A program made the position numbers and the translations under genes. Below, piece after piece: positions 45,024-54,174 of a DNA stretch of 64,000 nt. The stretch covers positions 3,692,001 to 3,756,000 of the forward strand of contig NZ_OY762267.1 of NCBI RefSeq assembly GCF_963665245.1, in the 5' to 3' direction. A model generated the notes under the pieces. It saw only the letters and a list, made by a program, of their open reading frames with translations. It made no database searches and was not told the DNA's origin. Position 1 is the first letter of the stretch. Each line of letters begins with the position of its first letter. The DNA comes from an uncultured Paludibaculum sp. Lineage in GTDB: Bacteria > Acidobacteriota > Terriglobia > Bryobacterales > Bryobacteraceae.

Positions 45024-46496
45024 ATGTTGCGTTCCGTCTTGTTTCTTCTCTGCCTGAGTGCCGTCGCGCAGATCAGGCAGGTCCCCGACAAGTTCTTTTT
45101 CGAAGAAGGCAAGGTGCGTGTTCTGATCCTCACGGGACGGAACAATCACGACTGGCGGACAACGACTCCCTATCTCCGCCGGGTGTTGGAGGTCACGGGA
45201 CGCTTTGACGTGCGCGTAACCGAGGAGCCTTCCGGCCTGACCGCGGAGACATTGCGCCCCTACGACGTGCTGGTCTCCAACTACTGCGGTCCGCGCTGGG
45301 GTCCACAGGCCGAGAAGGCGGTGGAGGAGTTCGTAAAGAGCGGCAAGGGCCTGGTGGTGGTGCATGCCGGCAGCTACCCATTTGGGGACACTGCGGTACT
45401 GAGCGAGAAGATGGGCCGGACGGACATCTACCAATTGCCTTGGGCAGCCTGGGGCAACATGGTGGGCGCCGTGTGGTCCGACAAGGCTCCGAAGACCGGC
45501 CACGCTCAGCGCCACGCCTACGAGGTGAAGTGGCAGGACACGCAGCACCCCATCGCCGCCGGGTTACGGCCGGCATTCCTACTGAGCGATGAGCTCTATC
45601 ACAACTTCCGCCTGCACCCGGGCGTGCATATTCTCGCTACGGCGTTCGACGCCCCGAAGATTGGCGGGAACGGGAAGGACGAGCCGTTGCTGTGGACGAA
45701 TGCCTGTGGCGCGGGGCGTGTGTTCCATACGGCGCTGGGTCACGATCTGGATGCTATGCAGTCGCCCGGCTTCACGGTGAGCTATGCGCGCGGCGTGGAG
45801 TGGGCGGCGACCAAGGCCGTCACCCTGCCGGCTCAGATCGATCTGCATCCGAAGAGTAAGGACGCACTGCGCGTGCTGCTGGTGAGCGGCGGCCACGACC
45901 ACGAGACCTCCCTCTACGGTGCATTTGAAGGCTGGCCGGACGTGAAGGTGAACGTGGATCCGCACCCGGTGGCTTTTCGGGGTGACCTACGGAAGCGCTA
46001 CGACGTGATCGTGCTCTACGACATGCTGCAGGACCTGCCGGAGGCTCAGCGCAAGAACCTGCAGGACTATGTGGAGTCGGGCAAAGGCTTGATCGTGCTG
46101 CACCACGCCGTGGTGAGCTTCCAGAACTGGCCGTGGTGGTGGAAAGAAGTGCTGGGCGGGCACTACTTCGAGAAGGCTACCGACGATCATGCGGCTTCAA
46201 CTTACCTGCACGACGTGGAGATGGTGGCGACACCCGTGGGCACGCATCCGATCACGAAGGGGCTGCCGCAGATGCGTGTGTTCGATGAGACGTACAAGAA
46301 CCTGTGGCATGCGCCCGGGATCCAACCGTTATTGGTAACGGACGAGAAGACGTCGGACAAAGAACTGGCGTGGATCAGCCCGTATGAGAAGTCGCGAGTC
46401 GCGGTGATCCTGCTGGGACATGGACGGGAAGCGCACGAGAGCCCGTGGTTCCGGAGCCTGCTGCACAAAGCAATCCTGTGGTCCGGATCGAGGTAG
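45024..46496 (+). CDS. secreted protein with two ThuA-like domains
   Basis: A 490-residue protein with signal peptide MLRSVLFLLCLSAVAQ and GAGG upstream. Two ThuA (glutamine-amidotransferase-like) folds are visible. The first is at about 30-265 (VLILTGRNNHDWRTTTPYL, GKGLVVVHAGSYPF, GRVFHTALGHD). The second is at about 280-485 (LRVLLVSGGHDHETSLYG, GKGLIVLHHAVVSF, HPITKGLP). ThuA-domain proteins occur in sugar-utilisation and secreted protein sets, but the biochemical activity is not established. Duplication of the domain inside one chain is notable. Convergent with kdsD, 7 bp apart. Confidence 0.88.
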   Translation: MLRSVLFLLCLSAVAQIRQVPDKFFFEEGKVRVLILTGRNNHDWRTTTPYLRRVLEVTGRFDVRVTEEPSGLTAETLRPYDVLVSNYCGPRWGPQAEKAVEEFVKSGKGLVVVHAGSYPFGDTAVLSEKMGRTDIYQLPWAAWGNMVGAVWSDKAPKTGHAQRHAYEVKWQDTQHPIAAGLRPAFLLSDELYHNFRLHPGVHILATAFDAPKIGGNGKDEPLLWTNACGAGRVFHTALGHDLDAMQSPGFTVSYARGVEWAATKAVTLPAQIDLHPKSKDALRVLLVSGGHDHETSLYGAFEGWPDVKVNVDPHPVAFRGDLRKRYDVIVLYDMLQDLPEAQRKNLQDYVESGKGLIVLHHAVVSFQNWPWWWKEVLGGHYFEKATDDHAASTYLHDVEMVATPVGTHPITKGLPQMRVFDETYKNLWHAPGIQPLLVTDEKTSDKELAWISPYEKSRVAVILLGHGREAHESPWFRSLLHKAILWSGSR

Positions 46497-46503
46497 GCGT
46501 GTT

Positions 46504-47475
46504 CTAGGAGGACCGGCCGAGGCCAGCCTGGTAGACGTCGTGCAGGCGCAACAACCCCAGGGCGCGTCCGTCCGCATCGACAACCGGAAGTAACGGCAAC
46601 TGGCGCGTGCGGCTTTCCATGAGAACTAGTGCCTCACGTAGCGTGGCCTCGGGCCGCACAGTCAACGGATTAGCGGTCATCAGGTCGGCGGCTTTCAGGC
46701 CGCGAATGTCGTCGTGCGACTCCAGGGCGCGGCGCACGTCACCATCGGTAATGAGGCCGGCGAGAGTGCCGCTGGCCGTGAGGACGCAGGCGGCGCCCAG
46801 CGAGCGTCGTGTCATGGCAATAACGACGTCGCGGAGAGCGCTCTCGGGAGTCACCCAGGCTACGTCATCCCCTGTATGCATGGCGTCGCGGACGTGCAGT
46901 CGGAGGTTCCGGCCAAGTTGGCCGGCAGGGTGGAAGACGCCGAAGTCGTCGGGGCCGAACTGCCGTGCCTGCATGAGCGCGACGGCCAGGGCATCCCCAA
47001 GAGCCGCGGCAACAATGGCACTGGCTGCCGGGACGAGATTGTGGGGATCACCTTCCTGCTCCACACCGGCGTCAAGGACGGCCTGACAACCGCGCGCGAG
47101 CGGGCTTTCGAGATTGCCAAGGATACCGATGCAGGGGACGCCGGACTGCTGCAGGCGCGGCATCAGGCGGACGAGTTCCTCGGTGGCTCCGCTTTTGGAG
47201 ATCAGGATGACCACGTCGGCGGACTGGACGAGGCCCAGGTCACCATGGACGGCTTCCGCCGGGTGCAGAAACGAGGCGGGCGTGCCGGTGGCACAGAGCG
47301 TGGCGGCGAGTTTGCGGGCGACGTAACCGCTCTTGCCCATGCCGGTGGTGACGACGCGGCCTTCGGATTCGAGAATCAGGCGGGCGGCGCGTTCAAAATC
47401 AGCGCCCAAACGCTGGGAAGCCCGCGCGATGGCGCGGGCTTCGGTGTCCAGCAGATGGCGGGCGGCCGGCAGCAT
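46504..47475 (-). CDS. kdsD: D-arabinose 5-phosphate isomerase (KpsF/GutQ family)
   Basis: A 323-residue isomerase. The SIS domain (about 30-170) has VVTTGMGKSGYVARKLAATL, HPAEAVHGDLGLV and ILISKSGATEEL. Two CBS repeats end the chain. It interconverts ribulose 5-phosphate and arabinose 5-phosphate, the first step toward Kdo of lipopolysaccharide. Its ATG is 1 nt after the tig stop, so it is the second gene of a tig-kdsD pair. A Kdo pathway in turn supports a lipopolysaccharide outer membrane. Confidence 0.92.
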   Translation of the reverse strand: MLPAARHLLDTEARAIARASQRLGADFERAARLILESEGRVVTTGMGKSGYVARKLAATLCATGTPASFLHPAEAVHGDLGLVQSADVVILISKSGATEELVRLMPRLQQSGVPCIGILGNLESPLARGCQAVLDAGVEQEGDPHNLVPAASAIVAAALGDALAVALMQARQFGPDDFGVFHPAGQLGRNLRLHVRDAMHTGDDVAWVTPESALRDVVIAMTRRSLGAACVLTASGTLAGLITDGDVRRALESHDDIRGLKAADLMTANPLTVRPEATLREALVLMESRTRQLPLLPVVDADGRALGLLRLHDVYQAGLGRSS

Positions 47476-47476
47476 G

Positions 47477-48772
47477 CTACTCGGCGGGAGCGGGCTCCGC
47501 TGGGGTAGTAGGTGCGACCTTCACAGCGTGCTCGAAGAGGAAGTTGAGGGTCTTCTCGGTGATGATGCGGTTGGCGGCGCGGGACAGCGACCCGTCCTTC
47601 TCCATGCGCATGCGGGCGGCGGCAACGGGTTCCCGCTTCTGGCGGGCGACGCGCTGCACTTCGGCATCGATCTCTTCGTTGGTGACGTTGATGCTCTCGG
47701 TAGTGGCCAGCTTGCCCAGCAGCAAGGAAGCCATGACGTCGCGGCGCGCCTTGTCCTTCTGGGTGTCTTTCAGCTTGCTCCAGTCGAGCTTGATCTTGCT
47801 GGTGTCGATGCCCTGGGCCTGCCACTGCCGCATCTGGCCCTCGACCGTGTTCTCAATCTGGTTGTCGACGTAGGTCTCGGGGACAGGGAAGTCATGCATG
47901 TCGACAAGCTGATCGATCAACTTGTTCTTGGCTTCGTTTTGTGCGGCAAACTCCCGTTCGCGGAAGATGGCCTTGCGGATCTCCTCACGGAGTTCTCCGA
48001 GGTCCTGGAAGTCACCCAGATCCTTCGCGAAATCGTCGTTGAGCTCGGGCGCCTCCTTGAGGCGAATCTGATTCAGCGTGACCGCGAACTTGACGGTCTT
48101 GCCGGCCAGACGCTCGGCCGCGTAGTCGGCCGGATAGGTGATCTCAGCGTCGCGCACGTCGCCCGGCTCGGCGCCGCGCAGGGCATCGCTGAACGACTGG
48201 AATGTGTCCTTGGCGCCGATCTCGATGTTGATGTCGTCCTGGGTCATGGGCTCGCCGTCGATGCCCTCAATGGAGCGGAGCGAAACCAGACAGTGATCGC
48301 CATCCTGAGCGGGGCGCGGATCGACGTTGACGAATTCGGCCTTGCTCTCGCGGATCTCTTCGATGCGAGCGTCGATGTCGGCCTCAGTGACCACGGGTTC
48401 AGCGTATTCGACGGTGAGACCGCGCGTTTCCTTAAGCTCGAATTCCGGCGCGACTTCAAACTCGGCCTTGAAGTGGACCTCTTCGCCTTCATGGAAGTGG
48501 AGGTCCTTGATGTTGGGCCGGCTGACGACGTGGAGATTTTCCTTCTCGCACTCTTTGTCGAGATACTTCGGGATGAGGTTTTCGAGTGCCTCCTGCCGGA
48601 TGTCGCCCATGAACTTTGAGCGGATGATGGAGGCCGGAGCCTTGCCCGGGCGGAAGCCCTGAATGTGCGCCTTGGCGCGAACCTTCTCGACTACCTTTTC
48701 AATCTCCGCCGCGACAGCGTCGGCTGGGATGTGAACGTCAAGAGAGTGCTTACAACCTTCAATAAGTGCCAA
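47477..48772 (-). CDS. tig: trigger factor
   Basis: A 431-residue ribosome-bound chaperone with prolyl isomerase activity. TTG at 48772 is the likely start: GGAGG (48783-48787) lies ten bases upstream, and the next residues (ALIEGCKHSLDVHIP) align with family N termini. Another TTG at 48796 would lie inside the terminator of metK. The ribosome-docking signature GFRPGKAP is near residue 40. The FKBP-like domain is in the middle and a helical C-terminal domain ends in an acidic, Pro/Ala-rich tail. It is transcribed with kdsD. Confidence 0.95.
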   Translation of the reverse strand: MALIEGCKHSLDVHIPADAVAAEIEKVVEKVRAKAHIQGFRPGKAPASIIRSKFMGDIRQEALENLIPKYLDKECEKENLHVVSRPNIKDLHFHEGEEVHFKAEFEVAPEFELKETRGLTVEYAEPVVTEADIDARIEEIRESKAEFVNVDPRPAQDGDHCLVSLRSIEGIDGEPMTQDDINIEIGAKDTFQSFSDALRGAEPGDVRDAEITYPADYAAERLAGKTVKFAVTLNQIRLKEAPELNDDFAKDLGDFQDLGELREEIRKAIFREREFAAQNEAKNKLIDQLVDMHDFPVPETYVDNQIENTVEGQMRQWQAQGIDTSKIKLDWSKLKDTQKDKARRDVMASLLLGKLATTESINVTNEEIDAEVQRVARQKREPVAAARMRMEKDGSLSRAANRIITEKTLNFLFEHAVKVAPTTPAEPAPAE

Positions 48773-48794
48773 TTTCCAAGAACCTCCACACACC

Positions 48795-48819
48795 AAAAGG
48801 CGGGCCTCAAAGGCCCGCC
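48795..48819 (-). terminator. intrinsic terminator of metK
   Basis: On the minus strand arm 48811-48819 pairs over 9 perfect base pairs with arm 48799-48807 around CAA, followed by four T residues (48795-48798 complemented). It lies 70 bp after the metK stop and just before the tig ribosome site. Confidence 0.85.
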
Positions 48820-48888
48820 CAGAAGTGGCTGAATTTGCCAGTTGATCGTTTCGGCGCGAATGAGCCTGAACTAATAGTTTCGCACGGT

Positions 48889-50082
48889 TTAGCCGCGCGC
48901 CGCTGCCACAATGCGCGCGTCTTCCCGAAGACCGGCGGCCTTGTCGGTGAGTTCCCAGGTAAAACCTTCGCCCGTACGGCCAAAGTGGCCAAAGGCGGCG
49001 GTGGCCTGATAGATAGGCCGGCGGAGTTTGAGGTGCTCGATGATGCCCTTGGGCGTCAGCGGGAAGTGGGCACGGACAAGCTCGGTGAGGCGCTCTTCGT
49101 CGATGAGGCCGGTACCAAACGTATTGACCAGGACGCTCACCGGGTCGGCCACGCCGATGGCATAGGCGAGCTGGACTTCGGCGCGCGAGGCGAGGCCGGC
49201 GGAGACGATGTTCTTGGCGATATAGCGGGCCATGTAGCAGGCCGAGCGGTCGACCTTCGTCGGATCCTTGCCCGAGAAGGCGCCACCGCCGTGCCGGCCC
49301 ATGCCGCCGTAGGTGTCGACAATGATCTTGCGGCCGGTGAGGCCGGTGTCACCGTGCGGACCGCCGACTTCGAAGCAGCCGGTAGGATTGATGTGGTACT
49401 TGGTGTTCGCGTCCACCATGTCGGCGGGCACAACCTTGCCAATGATGTCGGACTTGATGGCCTCGACCAGCCCGTCGGGCATCGCGTTGGGCTTGTTGGG
49501 GTTGGGGTCGTGCTGGGTGGAGACGACGATGGCGTCGATGCGGGTAGGCTTGCCGTTCACATACTCAACGCTGACTTGGCTCTTGCCGTCGGGGCGGAGG
49601 TAGGCGACTTCGTTCTTGTTGCGGGCGTCGGAGAGACGATGCACCAGCTTGTGCGCCAACATGATGGGCAGAGGCATCAACTCCTCGGTCTCATCACACG
49701 CGTAGCCGAACATGAGGCCCTGGTCACCGGCGCCGCCGGTGTCCACGCCCATGGCGATGTGGGGTGACTGGCCGTGCAGCAAATTGATGACCGCACAGGA
49801 CTTATAGTCGAACCCGTATTCGGAGCTCGTGAAACCAATGCCCTTGATGACTTCGCGGGCCAAGTCCGGGATGTCCCTGAAGAACTTCAGGTTCGTGGTG
49901 GTGATTTCACCCGCCACGATGCACGTGCCGGTGGTCACCAGAGTCTCGCAGGCCACGCGGCCGGTCGGGTCTTCCTTCAGGATCGCGTCGAGTACTGCGT
50001 CGCTTACCTGATCGGCAATCTTATCGGGGTGTCCTTCAGTGACGGACTCCGAGGTGAAAATGTGTCGGCTGACGTCGGCCAA
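48889..50082 (-). CDS. metK: S-adenosylmethionine synthetase
   Basis: A 397-residue enzyme making SAM from methionine and ATP. It starts with TTG at 50082 behind AGGAGG-type sequence (50090-50096 on the minus strand). Signatures: [16 protein letters not shown] near the N terminus (ATP/Mg), [12 protein letters not shown], and [16 protein letters not shown] (the glycine-rich P-loop-like segment). Length is normal. A sigma70-like promoter and an about 80-nt leader precede it, and an intrinsic terminator follows, so it is monocistronic. Confidence 0.97.
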   Translation of the reverse strand: MADVSRHIFTSESVTEGHPDKIADQVSDAVLDAILKEDPTGRVACETLVTTGTCIVAGEITTTNLKFFRDIPDLAREVIKGIGFTSSEYGFDYKSCAVINLLHGQSPHIAMGVDTGGAGDQGLMFGYACDETEELMPLPIMLAHKLVHRLSDARNKNEVAYLRPDGKSQVSVEYVNGKPTRIDAIVVSTQHDPNPNKPNAMPDGLVEAIKSDIIGKVVPADMVDANTKYHINPTGCFEVGGPHGDTGLTGRKIIVDTYGGMGRHGGGAFSGKDPTKVDRSACYMARYIAKNIVSAGLASRAEVQLAYAIGVADPVSVLVNTFGTGLIDEERLTELVRAHFPLTPKGIIEHLKLRRPIYQATAAFGHFGRTGEGFTWELTDKAAGLREDARIVAAARG

Positions 50083-50163
50083 TGCAAATCCCTCCTGGGT
50101 ATGACAGTATAATCCCGGGAGCTCTGCGATGCAGGCCGCGGGTCTTTTGTGGGTTCCACAGCC

Positions 50164-50193
50164 AGTCTAGCGGACGGATTTCAATAGCGTCAA
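50164..50193 (-). promoter_or_regulatory. sigma70-like promoter of metK
   Basis: TTGACG (50188-50193) and TAGACT (50164-50169) on the minus strand are 18 bp apart. Transcription would begin near 50155, giving a leader of about 70-80 nt before the TTG start. Small hairpins (TGTGG-AAC-CCACA and CTGC-ATC-GCAG) are in the leader. No known SAM riboswitch class was recognised. Confidence 0.5.
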
Positions 50194-50300
50194 TGGCCGG
50201 GGAGTAAAGGGGGATGGGCAGGGCTGAATGGGGAGATTTGAGGGGTGAATGGGGGAACAGGATAGAGAGAATGGTCCTATGCTGGGCACTGGAGGGCTTC

Positions 50301-50687
50301 GTGCGGCGCAGTCTTTTTGTTTTGTTCGCTTTGCTGACCAGTGTGACATTCGGCTCGGCGCAACAGACCGGGTGCCCTGGTGGTGATGCACCCAGACCCG
50401 TTCCCACAAAAGCGGTGGAGCCGGAATATAGCAAGGCAGCTCGCGACGCCCGGATTGAAGGTGTCGTGTTGCTTTCCATCGTTGTCGACGAATCAGGCCT
50501 GCCCACGCAGATCAAAGTACAGCGGTGGAGCCTGAAGCAGAAGGAAGGCGGCGACGTGGTGGAAGACGCGCTCGGACTGGATCAGAGCGCGATGGACGCC
50601 GTCAGGAAGTGGCGCTTTCGGCCGGGGCAAAAGGATGGGAAGCCTGTAGCCGTCCGAGCCAACGTGGAAATCAACTTCCGCCTCTGA
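50301..50687 (+). CDS. TonB C-terminal-domain protein with signal anchor
   Basis: A 128-residue protein. GTG at 50301 is preferred because GGAGGG (50291-50296) precedes it and it begins a signal sequence (VRRSLFVLFALLTSVTFGSA). Residues 35-128 are a TonB C-terminal domain (VEPEYSKAARDARIEGVVLL, SAMDAVRKWRFRPGQKDGKP), the part that touches the TonB box of receptors. There is no proline-rich spacer and no ExbB/ExbD nearby, so it may be a stand-alone partner for an Oar receptor or a structural TonB-like protein. Confidence 0.85.
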   Translation: MRRSLFVLFALLTSVTFGSAQQTGCPGGDAPRPVPTKAVEPEYSKAARDARIEGVVLLSIVVDESGLPTQIKVQRWSLKQKEGGDVVEDALGLDQSAMDAVRKWRFRPGQKDGKPVAVRANVEINFRL

Positions 50688-50696
50688 ACTTTCGTC

Positions 50697-51059
50697 CTAT
50701 TCGTCACGATGGACGGTCCCGGGCGTAAACGCAGGCAGGCAGACGGCAATGTACTCAGCACCCTCGGGCCGTGGAGTGGAGTAGCGAATCCATTCGCCCG
50801 GTTTGGTGTGGATGGCCTGGCCGGCCTCCACGTCGAGCGTACCGCCTTCGAACTCGACCCTCAGTAAGCCCTTCAAAACAACAGTGAATTCGTCGAACTC
50901 AGGGCGCTGCCCAGGCTCCAGCCAACCGCCTGGCGAGCGCATGTGGGCGATGGAGACATTGGTGTTGCCGGAGTTGACACAACCCACGTATTCATCGATG
51001 AGCTTGGGCAGGGTGCCGGCGGCCTCGACACGAGTCGGGGCGGCGATGAGTTGGGGCAT
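50697..51059 (-). CDS. small cupin-domain protein
   Basis: A 120-residue single-domain cupin. The two conserved strands show as EFDEFTVVLKGLLRVEFEGG and AGQAIHTKPGEWIRYSTP. The usual His-His-Glu metal ligands are incomplete: only one His is in the first motif region and one near HTKPGEW. Metal binding is therefore uncertain. Single-domain cupins include sugar isomerases, dioxygenases and binding proteins. No partner nearby. Confidence 0.8.
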   Translation of the reverse strand: MPQLIAAPTRVEAAGTLPKLIDEYVGCVNSGNTNVSIAHMRSPGGWLEPGQRPEFDEFTVVLKGLLRVEFEGGTLDVEAGQAIHTKPGEWIRYSTPRPEGAEYIAVCLPAFTPGTVHRDE

Positions 51060-51128
51060 AGCTCATGATGATAAGCCGGTTGCCTCGGCGGAGGCAACCG
51101 GCTTTGAAGGCACGCGCGGATCGATGGC

Positions 51129-51584
51129 TTAGTTCGCGTTGCCGACGGAGATTTTGACGCTCTTCGGCTTCGCGACTTCCTTCTTCGGAAGGGTGACCTT
51201 CAGCACGCCACTGTCAAACTGGGCCGAAACCTTGTCGACATCGACCGTTTCGGGCAGGGTGAAGACGCGCTGGAAGGAGCCGTAGTTACGTTCGATGCGG
51301 TGATAGCCGCCCTTCTCCTGCTTCTTCTCAAACTCCCGCTTGCCGCTGAGGCTCAGTGTGCCGTCCTCAATCTTGATGTCGATCTCATCCATCTTGACGC
51401 CGGGGATGTCGGCGGTCAGGATGAGTTCGTTTTCGTTCTCAGCGATATCGACGGCCGGCGACCAGGGGCGCGAAGCCGGTGATTCGGAGAGGAAGCGATT
51501 GAGGGTGTCCTCGAAGAGAGAGAGCCCAACGTTGGGGAAGGACTCGAATGCAGCGAAGGGGTTACGACGGGTGAGGTTGCTCAT
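51129..51584 (-). CDS. small heat-shock protein (Hsp20/alpha-crystallin)
   Basis: A 151-residue chaperone. The alpha-crystallin domain (about 42-135) reads PAVDIAENENELILTADIPG, GTLSLSGKREFEKK and VFTLPETVDVDKVSAQ, with GVLKVTLPK near its end. The C-terminal IxI-type motif is in KSVKISVGN. The protein holds unfolding proteins in large oligomers. A perfect TTGACA/TATATT promoter (17-bp spacer) is just upstream; its 5 prime UTR holds an inverted repeat around the ribosome site. Confidence 0.94.
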   Translation of the reverse strand: MSNLTRRNPFAAFESFPNVGLSLFEDTLNRFLSESPASRPWSPAVDIAENENELILTADIPGVKMDEIDIKIEDGTLSLSGKREFEKKQEKGGYHRIERNYGSFQRVFTLPETVDVDKVSAQFDSGVLKVTLPKKEVAKPKSVKISVGNAN

Positions 51585-51621
51585 ATCTACTGATCTCCTA
51601 TCAGAAAGTTCTTACAGTCTC

Positions 51622-51650
51622 AATATACGATCTTCTAAGGATGTTGTCAA
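51622..51650 (-). promoter_or_regulatory. strong sigma70 promoter of the small heat-shock gene
   Basis: TTGACA (51645-51650) and TATATT (51622-51627) on the minus strand are exactly 17 bp apart. The UTR then carries CTGAT-AGGAG-ATCAG, an inverted repeat with the Shine-Dalgarno in its loop. The gene starts at 51584. Confidence 0.88.
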
Positions 51651-51711
51651 TACTATTTTAGTCGCCAACACTCATATTCTAGGCGGCAGCGAGGAACTTA
51701 CTGTTGGGCAC

Positions 51712-51743
51712 AAAAAAAGCGGGCGCTCCGAAGAGCGCCCGCT
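51712..51743 (-). terminator. intrinsic terminator of the ribosomal operon
   Basis: On the minus strand an 11-bp stem (51733-51743 with 51718-51728, loop TTCG) is followed by seven T residues. It lies 31 bp after the rplQ stop and ends the super-operon. Confidence 0.95.
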
Positions 51744-51773
51744 CGGGTTACTACGAACTGTAAGTGGTTGAAA

Positions 51774-52238
51774 CTACTCGGCGGCTCCGCCGCCCTCTTC
51801 AGCTTCGCGCCCTTCGCGCATCGCCTTGAGGCGTTCTTCACGGCGCTTGGCACGATCTTCGGCGCGCTTGATCAACTGCGAGCCGACGAGTTGCAGGATG
51901 GCCTGCTCGGCACCGTCGCCCTTCCGCCAGCCCACGCGGACGATCTGAGAATACCCGCCGTTGCGTTGGGCAAAGCGCGGCCCCAGCTTGTCGAACAACT
52001 TCTTGACCGACGCAGGCGTCATCAGAAACGATGCGGCCTGGCGGCGGGTATGGAGAGTATCCTGCTTGGCAAGGGTAATCATCTTTTCCAGCAACGGCTT
52101 GGCCGCCTTGGCCTTGGGAACCGTGGTGACGATACGCTCGCCTTCACTCTCAATTACACTGGTGACCAACCCGCGGAGGAGGGCACGGCGGGCGCTCGTG
52201 TCCCGCTTTAACTTAAAACCAGCTCTCTTGTGTCTCAT
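51774..52238 (-). CDS. rplQ: 50S ribosomal protein L17
   Basis: A 154-residue ribosomal protein. [19 protein letters not shown] opens it as in the family; the core ends near residue 118 and an acidic Gly/Glu tail ([10 protein letters not shown]) extends it beyond the usual 120-130. It is the last gene of the alpha operon and is followed by a strong terminator. Confidence 0.97.
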   Translation of the reverse strand: MRHKRAGFKLKRDTSARRALLRGLVTSVIESEGERIVTTVPKAKAAKPLLEKMITLAKQDTLHTRRQAASFLMTPASVKKLFDKLGPRFAQRNGGYSQIVRVGWRKGDGAEQAILQLVGSQLIKRAEDRAKRREERLKAMREGREAEEGGGAAE

Positions 52239-52267
52239 TTCGCTTCTCCTAGGCTCTCCCGCGAGTG

Positions 52268-53314
52268 TTACTCACCCGCCAACTGGGCATTCTCGTCGTC
52301 TTCGTCGTCTTCGCCGGTAATCGGGCTGGGCGAACCGCTGGGCCCGATCAGACGGCCGGACGCGTCGATTTTCATGCCAAAGGAGAGTCCGAGCCCGGCG
52401 AGGATCTCCTTGATTTCGTTCAACGACTTGCGCCCGAAGTTCTTCGTGCGCAACATTTCGGCTTCCGTCTTCTGAACCAGATCGCCGATCGTTTGGATAT
52501 TCGCGTTTTTCAGGCAGTTGTAGGAACGGACACTGAGTTCGAGCTCTTCAACCGAGCGGTTGAGGATCTCGTTCATGTGGCCCGCGGCGCGCTCCACCGG
52601 CTCTTCGACAACATCGGGGGTTTCCTCGAAGTTGATGAAGATCGCCATGTGGTCCTTCAGGAGCTTGGCGGCCATGCCGACAGCGTCCTGCGGGGAGACC
52701 GCACCATTGGTCCACAGTTCAAGAATGAGCTTGTCGTAGTCCGTCATCTGGCCCAATCGCGCCGCCTCAACGGTGTATTTCACCTTGCGGACGGGCGAGT
52801 GGACTGAATCGATTGGGATGTAGCCGACGGGCAGGTCCTCATCGAAGTTGCGGTCGCGGCTGATATAGCCACGACCCTGCTTCATGCGCATTTCGATGTG
52901 GAGCTTGCCGGCAGCCGAAACAGTTGCAATATGGAGGTTTCGATCCAGGACCTCCATGTCCGGTCCCGTTTCGATCATCGCCGACGTAACTTCGCCGGGC
53001 TGGTCAACGCGCAGAGTGATGGTCTTAACGCTGTCGTCCATCATCTTGAACGGAACCTGCTTGAGGTTCAAGATGATGTCCGTGGCGTCTTCCACCACGC
53101 CGGGGATCGGGCTGAACTCGTGCTCGACACCGTCGATGCGAACCGCCGTAATGGCGGCCCCCTCGATGGAGCTCAGCAGGATGCGGCGCAGCGCGTTGCC
53201 GATGGTCGTCCCGAAACCGCGCTCGAACGGCTGCGCGGTGAACATGCCATACCGTTCAGTCAGTGTTTCGGTATTTGCGACCAGCCGCTTGGGTTTCTGG
53301 AATCCTTTGAACAT
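52268..53314 (-). CDS. rpoA: RNA polymerase alpha subunit
   Basis: A 348-residue subunit. The N-terminal dimer domain (about 1-235) shows [19 protein letters not shown] and RAEL-type strands; the C-terminal domain (about 255-325) contains [20 protein letters not shown] and [12 protein letters not shown], the DNA/activator-binding helices. An acidic tail ends the chain ([10 protein letters not shown]). Lies 12 bp after rpsD and 29 bp before rplQ, in the normal alpha-operon order. Confidence 0.98.
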   Translation of the reverse strand: MFKGFQKPKRLVANTETLTERYGMFTAQPFERGFGTTIGNALRRILLSSIEGAAITAVRIDGVEHEFSPIPGVVEDATDIILNLKQVPFKMMDDSVKTITLRVDQPGEVTSAMIETGPDMEVLDRNLHIATVSAAGKLHIEMRMKQGRGYISRDRNFDEDLPVGYIPIDSVHSPVRKVKYTVEAARLGQMTDYDKLILELWTNGAVSPQDAVGMAAKLLKDHMAIFINFEETPDVVEEPVERAAGHMNEILNRSVEELELSVRSYNCLKNANIQTIGDLVQKTEAEMLRTKNFGRKSLNEIKEILAGLGLSFGMKIDASGRLIGPSGSPSPITGEDDEDDENAQLAGE

Positions 53315-53326
53315 CGCACGCTCCTC

Positions 53327-53959
53327 TTACTTCGAGTACAACTCGACGATCAGCTGTTCTTCGAGCTTGATCTGGACGAGATCTTCGCGCTTGGGTTGTG
53401 ACAGCACGCGCGCCTTGAGATTCTCGCGATCTACCTCGATCCAGTTGGGGGCGGGCAGGTGGGCTGTTGCCTCAATGGCACCCTGGATAGCCGAGTTCTG
53501 CTTCGACTTCTCGCGGACCTCAACAACGTCATTGGGCCGGACGATGTACGAAGGAATGTCAACTTTGTGACCGTTGACGGCGATGTGGCCGTGCCGGACA
53601 AACTGGCGGGCCATCGCTCGGGATGTGCCAAATCCAATCTTATGAACGATATTGTCGAGCCGGCGCTCCAGCATGCTGAGAAGGTTTTCGCCCGTCACAC
53701 CCTTTTGGCGGACGGCCTTCTCGAACAGATTGCGGAACTGAATCTCGCCAACACCGTAGAAGCGCTTTGCCTTCTGTTTCTCGCGGAGCTGCAAGCCATA
53801 GCCGACGATCTTCGGCTTACGGTCTTTGCCATGCTGTCCCGGAGGGAAATTGCGCTTTTCGATGGCGCACTTTTCGCTGAAACAACGCGCGCCTTTTAGG
53901 AAGAGTTTCATGCCCTCGCGCCGGCACTGCCGACAAACGGGACCAATGTAACGAGCCAA
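53327..53959 (-). CDS. rpsD: 30S ribosomal protein S4
   Basis: A 210-residue S4. The N terminus has a zinc-type arrangement ([19 protein letters not shown] then SEKC). The S4 RNA-binding domain (about 100-165) contains [19 protein letters not shown] and [19 protein letters not shown]4 is the usual translational repressor of the alpha operon. Unusually, 215 bp of non-coding sequence with two hairpins precede it. Confidence 0.97.
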   Translation of the reverse strand: MARYIGPVCRQCRREGMKLFLKGARCFSEKCAIEKRNFPPGQHGKDRKPKIVGYGLQLREKQKAKRFYGVGEIQFRNLFEKAVRQKGVTGENLLSMLERRLDNIVHKIGFGTSRAMARQFVRHGHIAVNGHKVDIPSYIVRPNDVVEVREKSKQNSAIQGAIEATAHLPAPNWIEVDRENLKARVLSQPKREDLVQIKLEEQLIVELYSK

Positions 53960-54046
53960 AGGACCTCCTTCGAACTACCTGCTGATGAGGTGCAGTTTAC
54001 GGAATGGCTGGGGAAGCTATCCTTCGTCCTGCTTAACAAGAGGAAG

Positions 54047-54103
54047 CCGGGCACACGGCCCGGTCCTCAATTCATGGCCGTATGACGGCCATTTACAATA
54101 TTA
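54047..54103 (-). promoter_or_regulatory. two hairpins and an AT-rich box between rpsK and rpsD
   Basis: In the 215-bp gap, on the minus strand, TAATAT (54098-54103) is followed by a perfect 8-bp hairpin (54074-54092) and a 6-bp GC hairpin (54047-54063, 5-nt loop). The arrangement suggests a separate leader for the rpsD-rpoA-rplQ part, perhaps an S4 control site or internal promoter. No good -35 box was found. Confidence 0.45.
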
Positions 54104-54174
54104 CACGCTTCATCCACCGCTTGCACGTTTCTCGCCAACTGCGGGAAACAAAGCAGCCTGAAGAACACGCGCGA

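Noticed and set aside
50083-50163. Known SAM riboswitch before metK
   Set aside because: No SAM-I, SAM-II or SAH-type conserved pieces were recognised; kept only as a candidate leader.
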